Source: Periconia sp. R9002 (lineage: Eukaryota > Ascomycota > Dothideomycetes > Pleosporales > Periconiaceae). Taken from it: DNA of 64,000 bases. A program made the translations under genes and the position numbers. Below, piece after piece: positions 53,765 through 64,000 of the stretch. The notes beneath the pieces were generated by a model that did no database searches, was not told the origin of the DNA, and was given only the letters and a program-made list of their open reading frames with translations. The DNA lies in the NCBI GenBank assembly GCA_023627715.1, contig JAMAHW010000052.1, positions 1 through 64,000 on the forward strand, read 5' to 3'. Every line of letters begins with the position of its first letter. Positions within the stretch are counted from its first letter, which is position 1.

Positions 53765-55750
53765 GAAGATAAGTCACGAGAGGTTGTTGGCTGCAGAAAG
53801 GGGGCTATTTGGGTGTTGCTGTGGAGAGAAAAGACGCGAGAGGGAGGCTCTGTGATAGTTTTATAGTCTACGTTTAAAGCCCTGCCACGTGATTTCGAAA
53901 AGGTGTGGTGAAGGTAAATTTACTTTACCGTTTACTTGACAACTAAAGGTGACCGTCGCGTCCAATCGCAAGGCAGTTACTGATCGAACCTGGCCAAAAT
54001 CCGGCTCTATTTTTACCAACTTTTCCACTTTGAATAGGCTGCGGCAGAGATTCTCGGCTTCTTCCGTTTTTCTACAACTATTGTGGTCATTTTCAATTTT
54101 TGACGAATATAAGATCCCTGGTGGTGCAAGAGATACGGCTACCCTGTCCTAGCTCCACTGAGTATATAGTATCCAACGAGGGTGGAGCACTGTCACAGCC
54201 GCAGGCGCATTGGTGCTTATATAGTCCGTGAGTATCCCAATCATATGCTCAAGAATGGGCACGGACACACATGTATGTACTTGCAAGCTCCATTGGCATG
54301 GAAATGATTTAATCACATGAAAGGCAACAAACTACACTGCCCAACGACTGACTTACCGCCTACAGCCTGCATCACGTTTAGATAGCAAACATGTCGGGTC
54401 TACAAACCCACGTGAATTTGCGTACAGAGAAACAAGGCAGCCTGTAACGAAAATTTCTCCATGGATTAAACAGATCAAGGTCATTCTTGAGGATCAATGG
54501 CATGTGACTTCAGCAGCTGTATACAGTGACCCATGTATTTGGCATAGAAAAATCTGAGAAAGCGAAATATATTTATTAAATTTCTGGATGTCGAAAGAGC
54601 TCTGCAACCGGCTGCTGTTAGAGCCTGCTATGAGTGATTACATAGTCTGAAGCAACATAGCGAATAATTTTCTTACGACCGGGGCGCTGATTTGAACACA
54701 AGATGGGAAAAGAAAAGAAGTTTTTTGATGCTTCTACTACCCATACGACCATTCAAAGTCATCTACTCGACTCCGCAACGACTCCACGTTGTGCCGTGCC
54801 CCGACATCGGCCTCCACACTTCCACGTGCGGACGGGACTGGTTCCTGTGTACTATGAATGATCAAACAAGGATGCCAGAAAGTGTTGAATTCAATCCATC
54901 GATGACTGGAAACGGTGGACCGCGATTTTCTTTTGCTCAATTTTGTACTTGTTTGTGTAAAATGATCTGGGTTACGAATAACAGAATCACTCAGATATGC
55001 TGTCACACCGTCACAAGAATAGCTTCAGCAAACAATATTATTTACATTATGTGCGGTGAAAAGTAAATCTGTGAACATGTGACGAGGACACGCAAAGGTC
55101 GAATTATTGGCATTTGAATAGAATTTTCTAGGCGGCAGGTTGATATTATCATTTCGCAAACCCTTGAATTTTAATGTACTCAAATATGCACTTAGTCAAC
55201 CCTCATTCCAATGCCCAATTATCTCTATTAAACAGACAGTTTCGCAGATCTAAAAATTCGAGATCCTGGACGGAAATCGGTGAATGCCAACTCGTGCGCC
55301 GACATCTCCCGTCTGGTTTCCGCCAGCCAGAATCAATGCAGGCTCTTGGATGTCGCTATCTGTGTCTTACAACGGTCCGTCAAATTTGACTTGGTTTTTG
55401 CGTTAATAGGCGATTTTGGAAAAGATTACAGCAGTCCGGCAGGAGCGCGGCACGCATTGATGAGCGATACAAATACTCAGAGGCAGCACGCATGTTGCGA
55501 AAGAAGTTTGCTTCGAAATCGCATCACCGCAATACAAGCGCGAGGTATCGGCACTTCTTATTTTCGCGGGGCAGCAATTCAAAACACACTCAAGCTATAG
55601 ATAAACCGATGGAGAGAAGAGTGGAAGGAAGGTATGAAGAACCCAAATTCAGTGGAGGCGCGACTTCACCGACCCAAAAGTTGAGCAACTCCATCGCTTT
55701 CAACGACCGACAATCAACAACATCTACTAGCATTCCTATCAAATTTCGCC
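53765..55750. other. 2-kb gene-free region between paralogues
   Basis: No credible coding frame; AT-rich in places. It separates the two divergently oriented paralogues. Confidence 0.4.
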
Positions 55751-56597
55751 ATGGCGGACTACACACCTCCCGATGCTGGTAAGTTTTAAACATCCACCAT
55801 TACTCTTTCCGAACATCAATCATTCGCCACTATATGGATATGCCTATACTAACCGCAACCCCACCAGTAATGAACAGATCCGCATGGCCAAAACACGAGA
55901 TAGACATCAGCTTTACCCTAATCTTCGCACCTCCCCCCGAGCACCGCCGCATATCCCAATTCCTCTCTTCTCAACTCCTCTCCATCGCGACTCCCTCATT
56001 GATCCCACCCTGGGGCGAGCCCGCCCTCAACAAAGTCGCGAACCGCGTCTTCACCATCCCCTCAGAAGAAACCCTACAATACTTCAACCGCTTACTCGAC
56101 TCTCCCCACCTCCCCGGCTTCTCCCGCGCAGTCACCGCCATCCACTTCCCCGACTTCCACAAGTTCTTCCCAGGTATCGTTCCAGGTCCGCAGATGCCGA
56201 CCTTCAACCCCGAACTCGCCGTCGCAAGTCGATGCGTGCATCTCACGCACTTGAAGCTCGGGTTCCATACTGCGTCGTTGACGGAATCGCCGTGGCCGCC
56301 GTACATGGTTATGGTGTTGGAGAACGAGGGGGATTTTGCGAAGGCGAGACAGCTTCGCGCGGTTTCGCTCCAGCGCGTTGTGAAGCAGTACGGGATGAGT
56401 GAGATTTTGAGTGTGCTAGGTTGAGGGTTTTGGAGATTACGTGTGTGGATGATCCGTATGTAAGGCGGCATTGCAATGAAGGGGATCGGCTTGCTGCTAC
56501 ACTTGGGTTGAAGGAGTATTTTGAGCGCGAGTTCCTCCATCGTCATAATGCTAGTTTGGAGGTCAAGATTGAGGTTTTGGATAAAGAGGGCGCTTGA
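55751..56597 (+). pseudogene. Unknown protein, paralogue B, with one-base frameshift
   Basis: Exon 1 is 55751-55778 (MADYTPPDA) and exon 2 starts at 55868; the 89-bp intron has GTAAGT and CACCAG and sits at about the same place as the first intron of paralogue A. The frame runs through LNKVANRVFTIPSEETLQYF and KQYGMSEILSVL, then hits TGA at 56422-56424. In the next frame the similarity to paralogue A resumes at once with LRVLEITCVDD and continues to KIEVLDKEGA and a TGA at 56595. Insertion of one base near 56418-56420 would restore alignment across all 15 residues of that block. It is either a young pseudogene, an assembly error, or a shortened but functional protein of 193 residues. Confidence 0.7.
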
Positions 56598-57989
56598 ATG
56601 GTGGCTCTGCGGATACTTTTGGGATGCTGCTTTGGATGAGCTTTGCATTCACACATGATGGTAGGAATGACGGGTCTGCGTAATTCTAAATTCTTTTTCT
56701 GGGTGAAATCCTCCTGGGGGTTGGTCAGGAACCGAGAATAGAATCATGTATTCATTGATGCAAATTGTGAGTTTGTATGTCAATGTGCAAAGCGCAATCG
56801 TTCTGATTTGGAATGTCAATCGCTCCGTCTCAGAGAATGTCCCGCAGTTTGCTTACCCATTTCATAATCTGGTCAAAGAAACTATCCACTTGTCTATTCA
56901 TCTGTTTCGCCCAAATTCATTGTGGTTGCCTTCGGCCTTGGCTTTTTACATTGCATTGTTTAATTAATAAATTGGAATTTGAGAAGATACAACGGGCAAC
57001 GGAGAAGAGGGGATTAAAAGGAGAAGGGGGAGAGGGGTGAAGGAGAAAGAAAAGGGCCAGCAAAAATCCTTTTTTGTTAGACACGTCCTTTTTCAATTTG
57101 CGGAACGGATGCTAGTTATTCATTGCAGCCGCAGGGTAATCGCTAGTCTACATAGGTATACTGCACGCCGCCAATACTTCTAACGATGGCATCAAAATTG
57201 AGCCATACCATCAAAAGCATGGAAGTTTCAGTGCATGATTGTATGATGTAATGTTCTGGCGTCGGAATGTGAGCGTGTTCCGCCAACCTGGACTGCAGAA
57301 TGCCATCTATGGTTCTGATAATGGCAAATTTGCAAGAATAGTAAAATGGCACGTGGATGGTTACATTTACCATGTGGTCGAAGCCATCCACGGTACTATC
57401 CTACCACTCTTTCGTTGGTCGGATAAATCCAAGTGTATACGCAAGCTTGCGTCTATTCTTTGGTGAGATTCCAGGCAGCAGAGAAACCGACAGGGGCGGC
57501 AGCATATGCATGCGATCGGAATGATGTCATCATGGGAAAAGCAGTCGTAAAATGCGGCTTGATGGGAAAGGCGCATTTGCGGAGGAGGGAAATTGGTTGG
57601 TTTGTTGGTCGGAATAGGAGTTCGGTGTTGACGATCGGGCGTCCAGCGGCGTTCGTTAATGTTAGTGTTGCGCTGGCTGACACTGGGATTGTGGCTGAGT
57701 CAGCCACCTTCAGCCGCTCAGATTGCCCAGATGTCAGAATCTGCCATGGTGAGACGCGGACCAGATCGTCGAGGAGGATGCGGCCTTCCACGTTACACAC
57801 TAACATTGCGGTTTTCCAATGCCGACCTCTTTCTTCTGTACATTGAACTCCTGATCACCTTCTTTATTATTCCTTTCCTCTCCCGTTGCTTGAGTCTGTC
57901 CCTACATGCTTCCCGCTTGAACCCATTCGTTCCAAGGCTCCGCTGACCTCCGCGCGTCGTCCTTTTGTGCGCTGTATCCCCGTGCTGCC
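56598..57989. other. Intergenic region upstream of MFS gene
   Basis: The frames here (57433-57846 plus, 57453-57806 minus) overlap and lack motifs; neither is supported. The final part is the promoter and pyrimidine-rich leader of the MFS gene. Confidence 0.4.
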
Positions 57990-59666
57990 ATGACAGTCCC
58001 TCGACACTCCAGAGAGTCGTACGAAGCCACCGCTTTGCTCTCCCCGCAAGAGCCCGATTCGCCCTCGTCGTTACCTCCACCGTCTTCCCCTCCCACAAAG
58101 AAAAAGAAACCATGGATATTCCTTGTTGCTCTTTTCTTCGCCATGATAGCCATCATTGACGTCGGCGCATACATGTCCGAAGCCCCCAAAACGCGCGTTT
58201 TCGAATCAAACATCTGTCATCAGTACTACGAGGTCAACGATCCCTCCAAGATTGGCCCAGATGGCAAGGTGCCCGAGAAGCTTTGCAAGATCGATGAAGT
58301 CCAGCAAAGGCTGGCTATGATATTTGGGTGGCAGGATACATTTGACGCTATACCTGGAATGCTCCTCGCCGTACCTTTCGGTGCGCTCGCAGACAGAGTG
58401 GGTAGGAAATGGATCTTTGCATTGTCTCTGGTGGGCTTGCAGTTGAATTGCGTGTGGATCCTGCTCATCTGCTATTTCCGCACTTTGCCCTTGGAGATGG
58501 TCTGGTTCTCGTCCGCCTTCTTTCTTGTCGGCGGAGGTCCCATTGTCGCTATAGCCATCGCCATGACCATGGTTTCCGACGTGTGTCCTCCCGCGAGGCG
58601 AACAGACATTTTCCTCTACCTTACTGCCGCAGTTCTGACCAGCGAGATGATTGCTCCTGCCCTCTCCTCCCGAATGATGGAGAAAGGAGACTGGTTTCCT
58701 CTTCTTATTGCGCTTGGTATACAACAAATAGGTGTAACAGCCGCGTTGATTTGCCCCGAGACATTGCATCTGCGCGACTTGCCAGAACCGACCGAGGACG
58801 AGGATGAGACAGATACCATGGAATTGCGGCCAAAGGATGAAGGGTTTGGAATCAAGGCCCAGCTTGGCCATTTCAAGACCGCCTTCCTCTTTCTCAAGAG
58901 CGATACAACCCTCATGTTGATTGTCTTCACCTTCTTTGGAAACCGTCTCGGCCGAAATGCGATGACTTTGCTGATCCGCTATGCTTCCAAGAGATATAAC
59001 TGGGAGATCAAAAAGGTAGAGAATCATGTCCCAAGACCCATTGTGTGTTTCCTAGCTAACCTTTAACAGGCCGCATACCTCCTCTCCTTCCGTGCAGCCA
59101 CCAATCTCGTTGCCGTCGCGATTTTTATCCCCGGATTGAATTACATACTCAAACGATTCATGCGGCTCTCCACAAATTTGGCAGATATGTGGCTCGCACG
59201 CGGCTCTGTTATCCTTACAGCCTTGTCCTTCCTCATCATGGCGGTCGCAATCGAACCAGCTTTGCTGATAATCGGTCTGCTTGTTTACAATCTCGGTACA
59301 GGCTACAATCCCGCCATGCGTTCCATTGCAGTTCACGTCGTAGGCGGTCAATCGAGCCCGGATGTTGGCAAGCTGATGAGCTTGCTCGCAATAACAGAAA
59401 GTATCGGTCTCATGCTCTCTGGTCCGCTCATAAACGAATTATTCCAAAAAGGCATGGATATGGGATCTGCGTGGCTGGGGCTTCCTTTCCTGGGCGTAGC
59501 CTTCATGTTCGGTCTTCTGACTGCCATCACGTTCATGATCAATCTAAAGAGCAAAGATGTTGAGTATGTGGAGGTTGCAACTGAAGAAGAGGAGGATGGA
59601 ATACCGGATACGAACGGATTTCTTGGTTCTAATTCGCCCATATCGAATCCACAGCGGACAGACTGA
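57990..59666 (+). CDS. Major facilitator superfamily transporter
   Basis: Two exons, 57990-59015 and 59070-59666, giving 540 residues. The 54-bp intron (GTAGAG donor, TTTAACAG acceptor) joins in phase 0. The protein has about twelve membrane segments, starting with PWIFLVALFFAMIAIIDVGA. MFS motif A is clear as GALADRVGRKW between helices 2 and 3. A charged central loop (EPTEDEDETDTMELRPKDE) separates the two halves, and the tail is acidic. A long loop after helix 1 contains two cysteines (NICHQYYE, KLCKIDE). It is a proton-coupled or facilitative transporter of unknown substrate; no nearby gene points to one. Confidence 0.9.
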
Positions 59667-59771
59667 ACGCCTTTATTTTCTATGGTAAATTCCTTTCCCA
59701 ATTTACTCCCCAGGCATCATTAGACGTAGATGGTCGAACGCCCGTGCTTGTGCACCTCACCATGCTTCTCC

Positions 59772-60641
59772 TTACCACAACACCTTGAGACGCTTCAACA
59801 TCTCTGCGCCGAATTCCGGAAAATCGATAACCAGGTCATACCAGCCCTCCAAGGTCCTAAGTGTACGGAAGTTCGCCTTGGCGCGCTGGGTAGCCAATTC
59901 CTTTACTTCCGTGAGCGTGTCTCCATTCGATTCACCGTAGAGATGACGAAGACAGCCGATCATTTCGGTGGTCGCTTGAACGGCACGTAGACGTGTCGCA
60001 AACTTCTGTTTGGCGACATCGGCTAACGCCTCGATACCGAACTTATGTGCAGCTTTCAGCACAAGTAGATGGAAGATAAGCTCGTTCTTTGTCTCATCCA
60101 GGCCATCCTTACCCTCGCTCTTTACACCATATGAAGTTGTCGAGTCGAACTCACTCTGGTTAGATGGAGTTGATGTTTCAGGTGTGCGCACTCCACTAGA
60201 CATATTTTCGTCTAATTCATCATCCACCTCTTCGGGAATTCCGAAAGTCAAACTCTGCTTGTCAACAGCGTTGTAGTCGAGTGTATACAGAAACGCAAAG
60301 ACAGCCGCCAGCACACGTGACTCGCATTCCGAAGGATCAATCCAGATTTTTGTAGGTTTGGACGGCGATGCATAGTCTCGTTCCCCATACTGCAGAGCGC
60401 ATTCCTCTTTGAAGAACGTACTCCGTGGACAGACGATAGCGCGGTGAACCGGGTAGCGGTCGTCACCACAAATGACGAGGAGATCCGCATAGCTGTTGTC
60501 TTTTACAAGTAGCAGTAATCCATCGTATAGTGTACGGTGGGAGCTGTCGACGTGGAAGTAGGTAGCGGTCGCGCTCATGCCGTACGGTCGTGGGCCGTCA
60601 TTGTTGTGCGAAGAGGAGTTTGAGCTTTGTGCCGCACCCAT
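59772..60641 (-). CDS. BTB/POZ-domain protein
   Basis: A 289-residue single-exon protein. A BTB domain lies at about residues 40-120: LYDGLLLLVKDNSYADLLVI, then YPVHRAIVCPRSTFFKEECA and the acidic-aromatic IWIDPSECESRVLAAVFAFLYTLDY written here in part only. An insert rich in Asp, Glu, Ser and Thr (about 130-180) interrupts the fold before the last helices, which include LVLKAAHKFGIEALADVAKQ. This is the usual fungal BTB layout, probably a protein-interaction module. Function is unknown. It is convergent with the MFS gene, with 105 bases between the coding ends. Confidence 0.85.
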   Translation of the reverse strand: MGAAQSSNSSSHNNDGPRPYGMSATATYFHVDSSHRTLYDGLLLLVKDNSYADLLVICGDDRYPVHRAIVCPRSTFFKEECALQYGERDYASPSKPTKIWIDPSECESRVLAAVFAFLYTLDYNAVDKQSLTFGIPEEVDDELDENMSSGVRTPETSTPSNQSEFDSTTSYGVKSEGKDGLDETKNELIFHLLVLKAAHKFGIEALADVAKQKFATRLRAVQATTEMIGCLRHLYGESNGDTLTEVKELATQRAKANFRTLRTLEGWYDLVIDFPEFGAEMLKRLKVLW

Positions 60642-61367
60642 CTTGACGTAGCTGATGGAGGTGCGATTTCTGGAAGGTATGTGGGGAGCTCAAAAGTTGA
60701 ACTGCGCCGAGGTGTGTTTGTGGTTGCCTTGAATGACGGACGCCGTCTTGATGGCACGTGACCCAAGATCTTGGCATTTGTCCGCTGGCCTTACTCTCAA
60801 CAACTGCATTCGACGCATCGCCTTTCTTTCATAGACATCTAATCGAGCGATTATAACCTCCTATCCGATTGCTCTCTTCAAGGAACAGACCTTTCTCTAA
60901 ACTATGCATGCACGTCTGCTTGACTTGGTATAACAGTAATTTTGTTACTATTGATGCGATGATAGTTTTCTCCTTTTGTTTAACAGCCTTCCCTATGCAT
61001 CGTTCTTTGCCACCAATTGGCAGTGCCATCTTTCCGATCCATTGCAGGCGGACTTGCCACGCAGCATGCCCAAGCTGGCGGCACTGCATTCCGGATGGAG
61101 CAATCCCTACCTTGTTATTACCTTGCTCGTACATCTTTGGCAACAATGTCTCACTTGCTCAGGTCGGAATAGACATGGGAAGGAGCAATCGCAACGATGT
61201 CCTCGCTTACAAGTTGTAGGACTTTCTCTCCCTTTCGCCCTCGGTATGCCTGTTATACCGTTTGGTTGTTTTGGACCCCGTACATCTTGTCTATTAGGCT
61301 TTGTTACACCTGGTAACACTCCTTACGTACGCTACATTAACCGTGGCTAGTCTTATCAGCCCTCGTG
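60642..61367. other. Shared upstream region of divergent genes
   Basis: The gap between the divergent BTB gene and the Ser-rich gene. No firm coding frame. A possible short 5' exon (ATGTCCTCG, about 61197) could splice to 61360, but its donor GTTGTA is weak. Confidence 0.35.
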
Positions 61368-64000
61368 ATGCTTGCTCGCGCCACGAGTGATGCAGGCACC
61401 CGGCTTCGACGATCCAAATCCGCATCGTCCACTGCTCATCGGCAAGTACCTCCGATTCCTGAAGTCCTGGATCCAGACGTCGCCCAGCAGCATGCCTTGG
61501 CCGCTGCAACCACTGCTTTTGCTCGAGCACAACAGGCCACTGCGTTAGAACTTCCAGAAAAACCCAGTTCCAATCTCGTCCGCACCAAGAGCACCTCAAG
61601 CCGCAAGTCTCTCTCCTCCCAGGGTAGTCACTTTCCCCCTCGTGGCTCAAGTTTTCGTTCCATGAATTCTTCGCAGCGTCAACAGAAATCCAACGTTCAG
61701 CGACAGAGCAGGTCCACGCAGCTAATCGAAAAATCTCCACCTTCCGCCAACACTGACCGACCCTTGTCAGCACAACTGTCCGTTGCAATCAACGAGAACA
61801 TGCGTCCAGGCTCACAGCCCAATTCTCATAGGCGAAGTGCTGCTTCTTCTATAACGTCCCAGCAAATTCGTAAAGCCAGGTCGATGTATTATGCAAGCAG
61901 TGTCCAAACTGGATCACCAATCGCTCGTCCTCCGGTCAAATATCTTATCAGCCCGCCACAGACGAGCATAGGATCCGTACCGAGGCCCGAACCAGCTACA
62001 CATAATCGTCCATTGACACCTTTGCCTCTGGCGACCTCGCAAATACCGGTCCAAATTGCGCCTGGGGAAACAATTGATAAGGCGAGGGACAGGTATCTCC
62101 AAACCTTCCAACAGCGACAGACAAAACATAAACCATCTTTGTTTCTTGCTCCATTCAAGAAGAGACAGGACAAGGCCAAAACCAAAGAAAGGCCAGCCTC
62201 CACCGGTCTAATCTCTGTCTCGTCAACTTGGAGACAGACTCCCAACGAACCGGTGGTGGAATCCCTGGATGAATTTGGCATGCCTAGGCAGAAGAAAGAA
62301 AAGCGGTCAATTTCCGGATCCATCAAACACAAGCTCAGAAAAGTCTTCAGACGCACATCCAATACTTCAACAACAGTTCCAGTGCAGCAAGTCGACGCAA
62401 GCCGAAACTATTCTGATTACACATCAGTTCAAGTCGACCAACCTCATGTTGCCGAAGGAAGGTCTTCAATATACAGCCCTGAGGACGGGACCTTGAACTT
62501 GACGCAAACCAGGGCGAGTACGCCAGCCCTTGAGCGGGTACCATCTCCATTCATCCGTTCTGTGTCACGAAACAGTAATACAAGTGGAGGAAGTAATCGA
62601 AGTCTGCATAGCGAAAACAATCTCACCCACACATCCTCTCGTGTGACCAGTTGGAATGATTCTTCGGCAAGTGGGACCCTGACGCAGCGCGAAATCAAGC
62701 GCTTGACAGTTATCCACGAGGCAAAAGACAGTATCGGCAGCGAAGCAGACTGTGCAGCCATCTCGTCTCCGAAAAAGAATGCACTCCCTATTCCAACCTC
62801 GAGCGCCCTTACGCAGCCATTGCAATTGGAGAATTTGTTGGACAAATCATCGACTCCTATCGACCCGAAACGCGTATTCTCGGCTTTGATGAAGGAGATC
62901 GATGCTTCTAAGGCTGCCCAAGCTCCGATCACTACATCCGATAGCTCGCCGAGCGCAGAGAGTGACATTTTCGAATCGAGTGCGACCAAGGAACTCCATG
63001 TGGTGGCACCGAGGGAAATCCATTCCAGTGGCAGCAAAAGTTTCCGCCCTAGTATCAGTAGCGACCGACACCGAAGACCAAGCACCGCCAAAAGCAAATC
63101 GAGCTCCATGAGATCTTTTGGCAAAGCCATCAGGTCTACAATTCGCACCGTCACCCCCATCGAGCGCAAGGCTTCAATTAATCCCGAACGTACGAGAAGT
63201 GTCCGCGGGGCGGTGCGTGTGCCACGGCCCAGCGTGGATACGTCATCCTCCGAAAGCAATATTTTTGACGTCGGGCGCCATGAGGGAAGTGGCCGGACGA
63301 TCAGCTCTGCTAATATCCGGCTCCACCCAGTGAAGTAAGTCCACACTTGCCCTTCCAGTGCTCGTGATTGGGCAATTCATCAGCTCGAAGCTCTCGATTA
63401 TACCGTAATGCTAAAATTAATGCAGTGATCGTCCGTCAAAGTCCCTCGTACAAGAGCACCAGGGATTGAGTCCATCAACAGAGCAAATTGAGCAGCGAAT
63501 TGCGAAATCGCGAGATCGCTGGAAGGCACAACTAGATGAGAATATACCTACGCACGTGGCGTACAGGGATACATCGTACGAAACTACTAGATACATCGGA
63601 AAGGAAACTCCGCCTCCCATCAAGCTTACTGAAACACGCCCCTCGCTCGATCTGAAAAATGACCCTCCGACAGTGAACACGGAGCAGGTGACACCAGTCC
63701 AGAGTTCTCAAAAATCTCCTAGGCCAAGGCAAATCCTGTCTCCTTTATCGCCAAGTGTTTATTCTCGCAACACAGATGGCATGAGCATACTTCCGAACGA
63801 TAGCATTCTTTCTTTTGAAGAGACTAGGGAAGGCCGCGTTGCACCAGAGGGAGGTTCTGCAGTCGTCATGGCCAGCCATTCAGTTAGAAGCTACGCTATT
63901 GGGACTCCGTCACCCCAACGTGTCAGCGATTCGACGCACTCGAGCAGAGACTGGAAAGCCTGGCTTTCACATGAAGTTTCGGAGCTTTCCACTGGGTCTA
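61368..64000 (+). CDS. Long Ser-rich disordered protein, partial
   Basis: The first exon runs 61368-63335 and the next from 63426 to the window end, still open, so the 3' end is missing. The intron has a GTAAGT donor and TGCAG acceptor and splits an Asn codon (AA|T). More than 840 residues are visible, rich in Ser, Thr, Pro, Arg and Lys and mostly disordered. Local conserved-looking blocks include VPPIPEVLDPDVAQQHALAA, ETIDKARDRYLQTFQQRQ, SISGSIKHKLRKVFRR, SMRSFGKAIRSTIRTVTPIE and EQIEQRIAKSRDRWKAQLDE. Such proteins often sit at the cell cortex or serve as kinase-regulated scaffolds, but I recognise no family. The start is the ATG at 61368. Confidence 0.75.

Noticed and set aside
57433..57846. 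Overlapping frames on both strands upstream of the MFS gene
   Set aside because: No motif, no splice support, and position in the promoter region of the MFS gene.

Overview
The window is nuclear DNA of a filamentous ascomycete, probably a Dothideomycete or close relative. Evidence: coding genes carry short introns (49-75 bp, with GTAAGT- or GTATGT-like donors and CTAAC/CTGAC-like branch points), there are three heterokaryon-incompatibility (HET) proteins, two dispersed single-copy 5S rRNA genes with -28 TATA elements, and several lineage-type fungal families (OCH1-like mannosyltransferase, fungal CorA-like transporter, carboxy-muconate cyclase). The class assignment is inference from gene content; no tool was run.

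Layout. 0.5-11.3 kb: a HET protein with an unusual internal hydrophobic segment, a 5S rRNA gene, an Mpv17/PMP22-type membrane protein, a cysteine-motif protein of unknown function, and a leucine-rich-repeat-like protein. 11.3-24.3 kb is gene-poor: a second 5S rRNA gene, an OCH1-like glycosyltransferase, a low-complexity protein, an ~800 bp G-poor tract, a dispersed repeat, and a small secreted cysteine-containing protein. 24.3-27.7 kb: a ten-exon CorA-like transporter. 29.5-34 kb: a broken MYND-finger remnant, a sulfite-oxidase-like molybdoenzyme, and a divergently transcribed DyP-type peroxidase. 34.5-39.4 kb: two convergent HET genes separated by a 321 bp inverted-repeat element that encloses a TTC microsatellite.

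41.6-49.9 kb is the functional core. It holds an enol-lactone-hydrolase fusion, isovaleryl-CoA dehydrogenase, a carboxymuconolactone-decarboxylase-like protein, an intradiol ring-cleavage dioxygenase and a carboxy-cis,cis-muconate cyclase. The last two are divergent from a shared 580 bp promoter. Together these supply ring cleavage, cyclisation, decarboxylation and lactone hydrolysis of an ortho-cleavage (beta-ketoadipate type) aromatic-degradation route; isovaleryl-CoA dehydrogenase (leucine catabolism) is the odd member.

50.7-64 kb: two BTB-type proteins, a pair of diverged paralogues of unknown function (one frameshifted, the other ending in a remarkable hairpin that holds its stop codon), an MFS transporter, and a long serine-rich protein that runs off the window end.

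The most notable sequence-level observations are: a compensatory base-pair change between the two 5S rRNA genes; a stop codon in the GUAA tetraloop of a perfect 13-bp stem; a nonsense codon exactly at the conserved tryptophan of a MYND finger; a one-base frameshift in a paralogue; an inverted-repeat element between the HET genes; and the aromatic-catabolism cluster. No tRNA gene, CRISPR array or intact transposase was found by eye.
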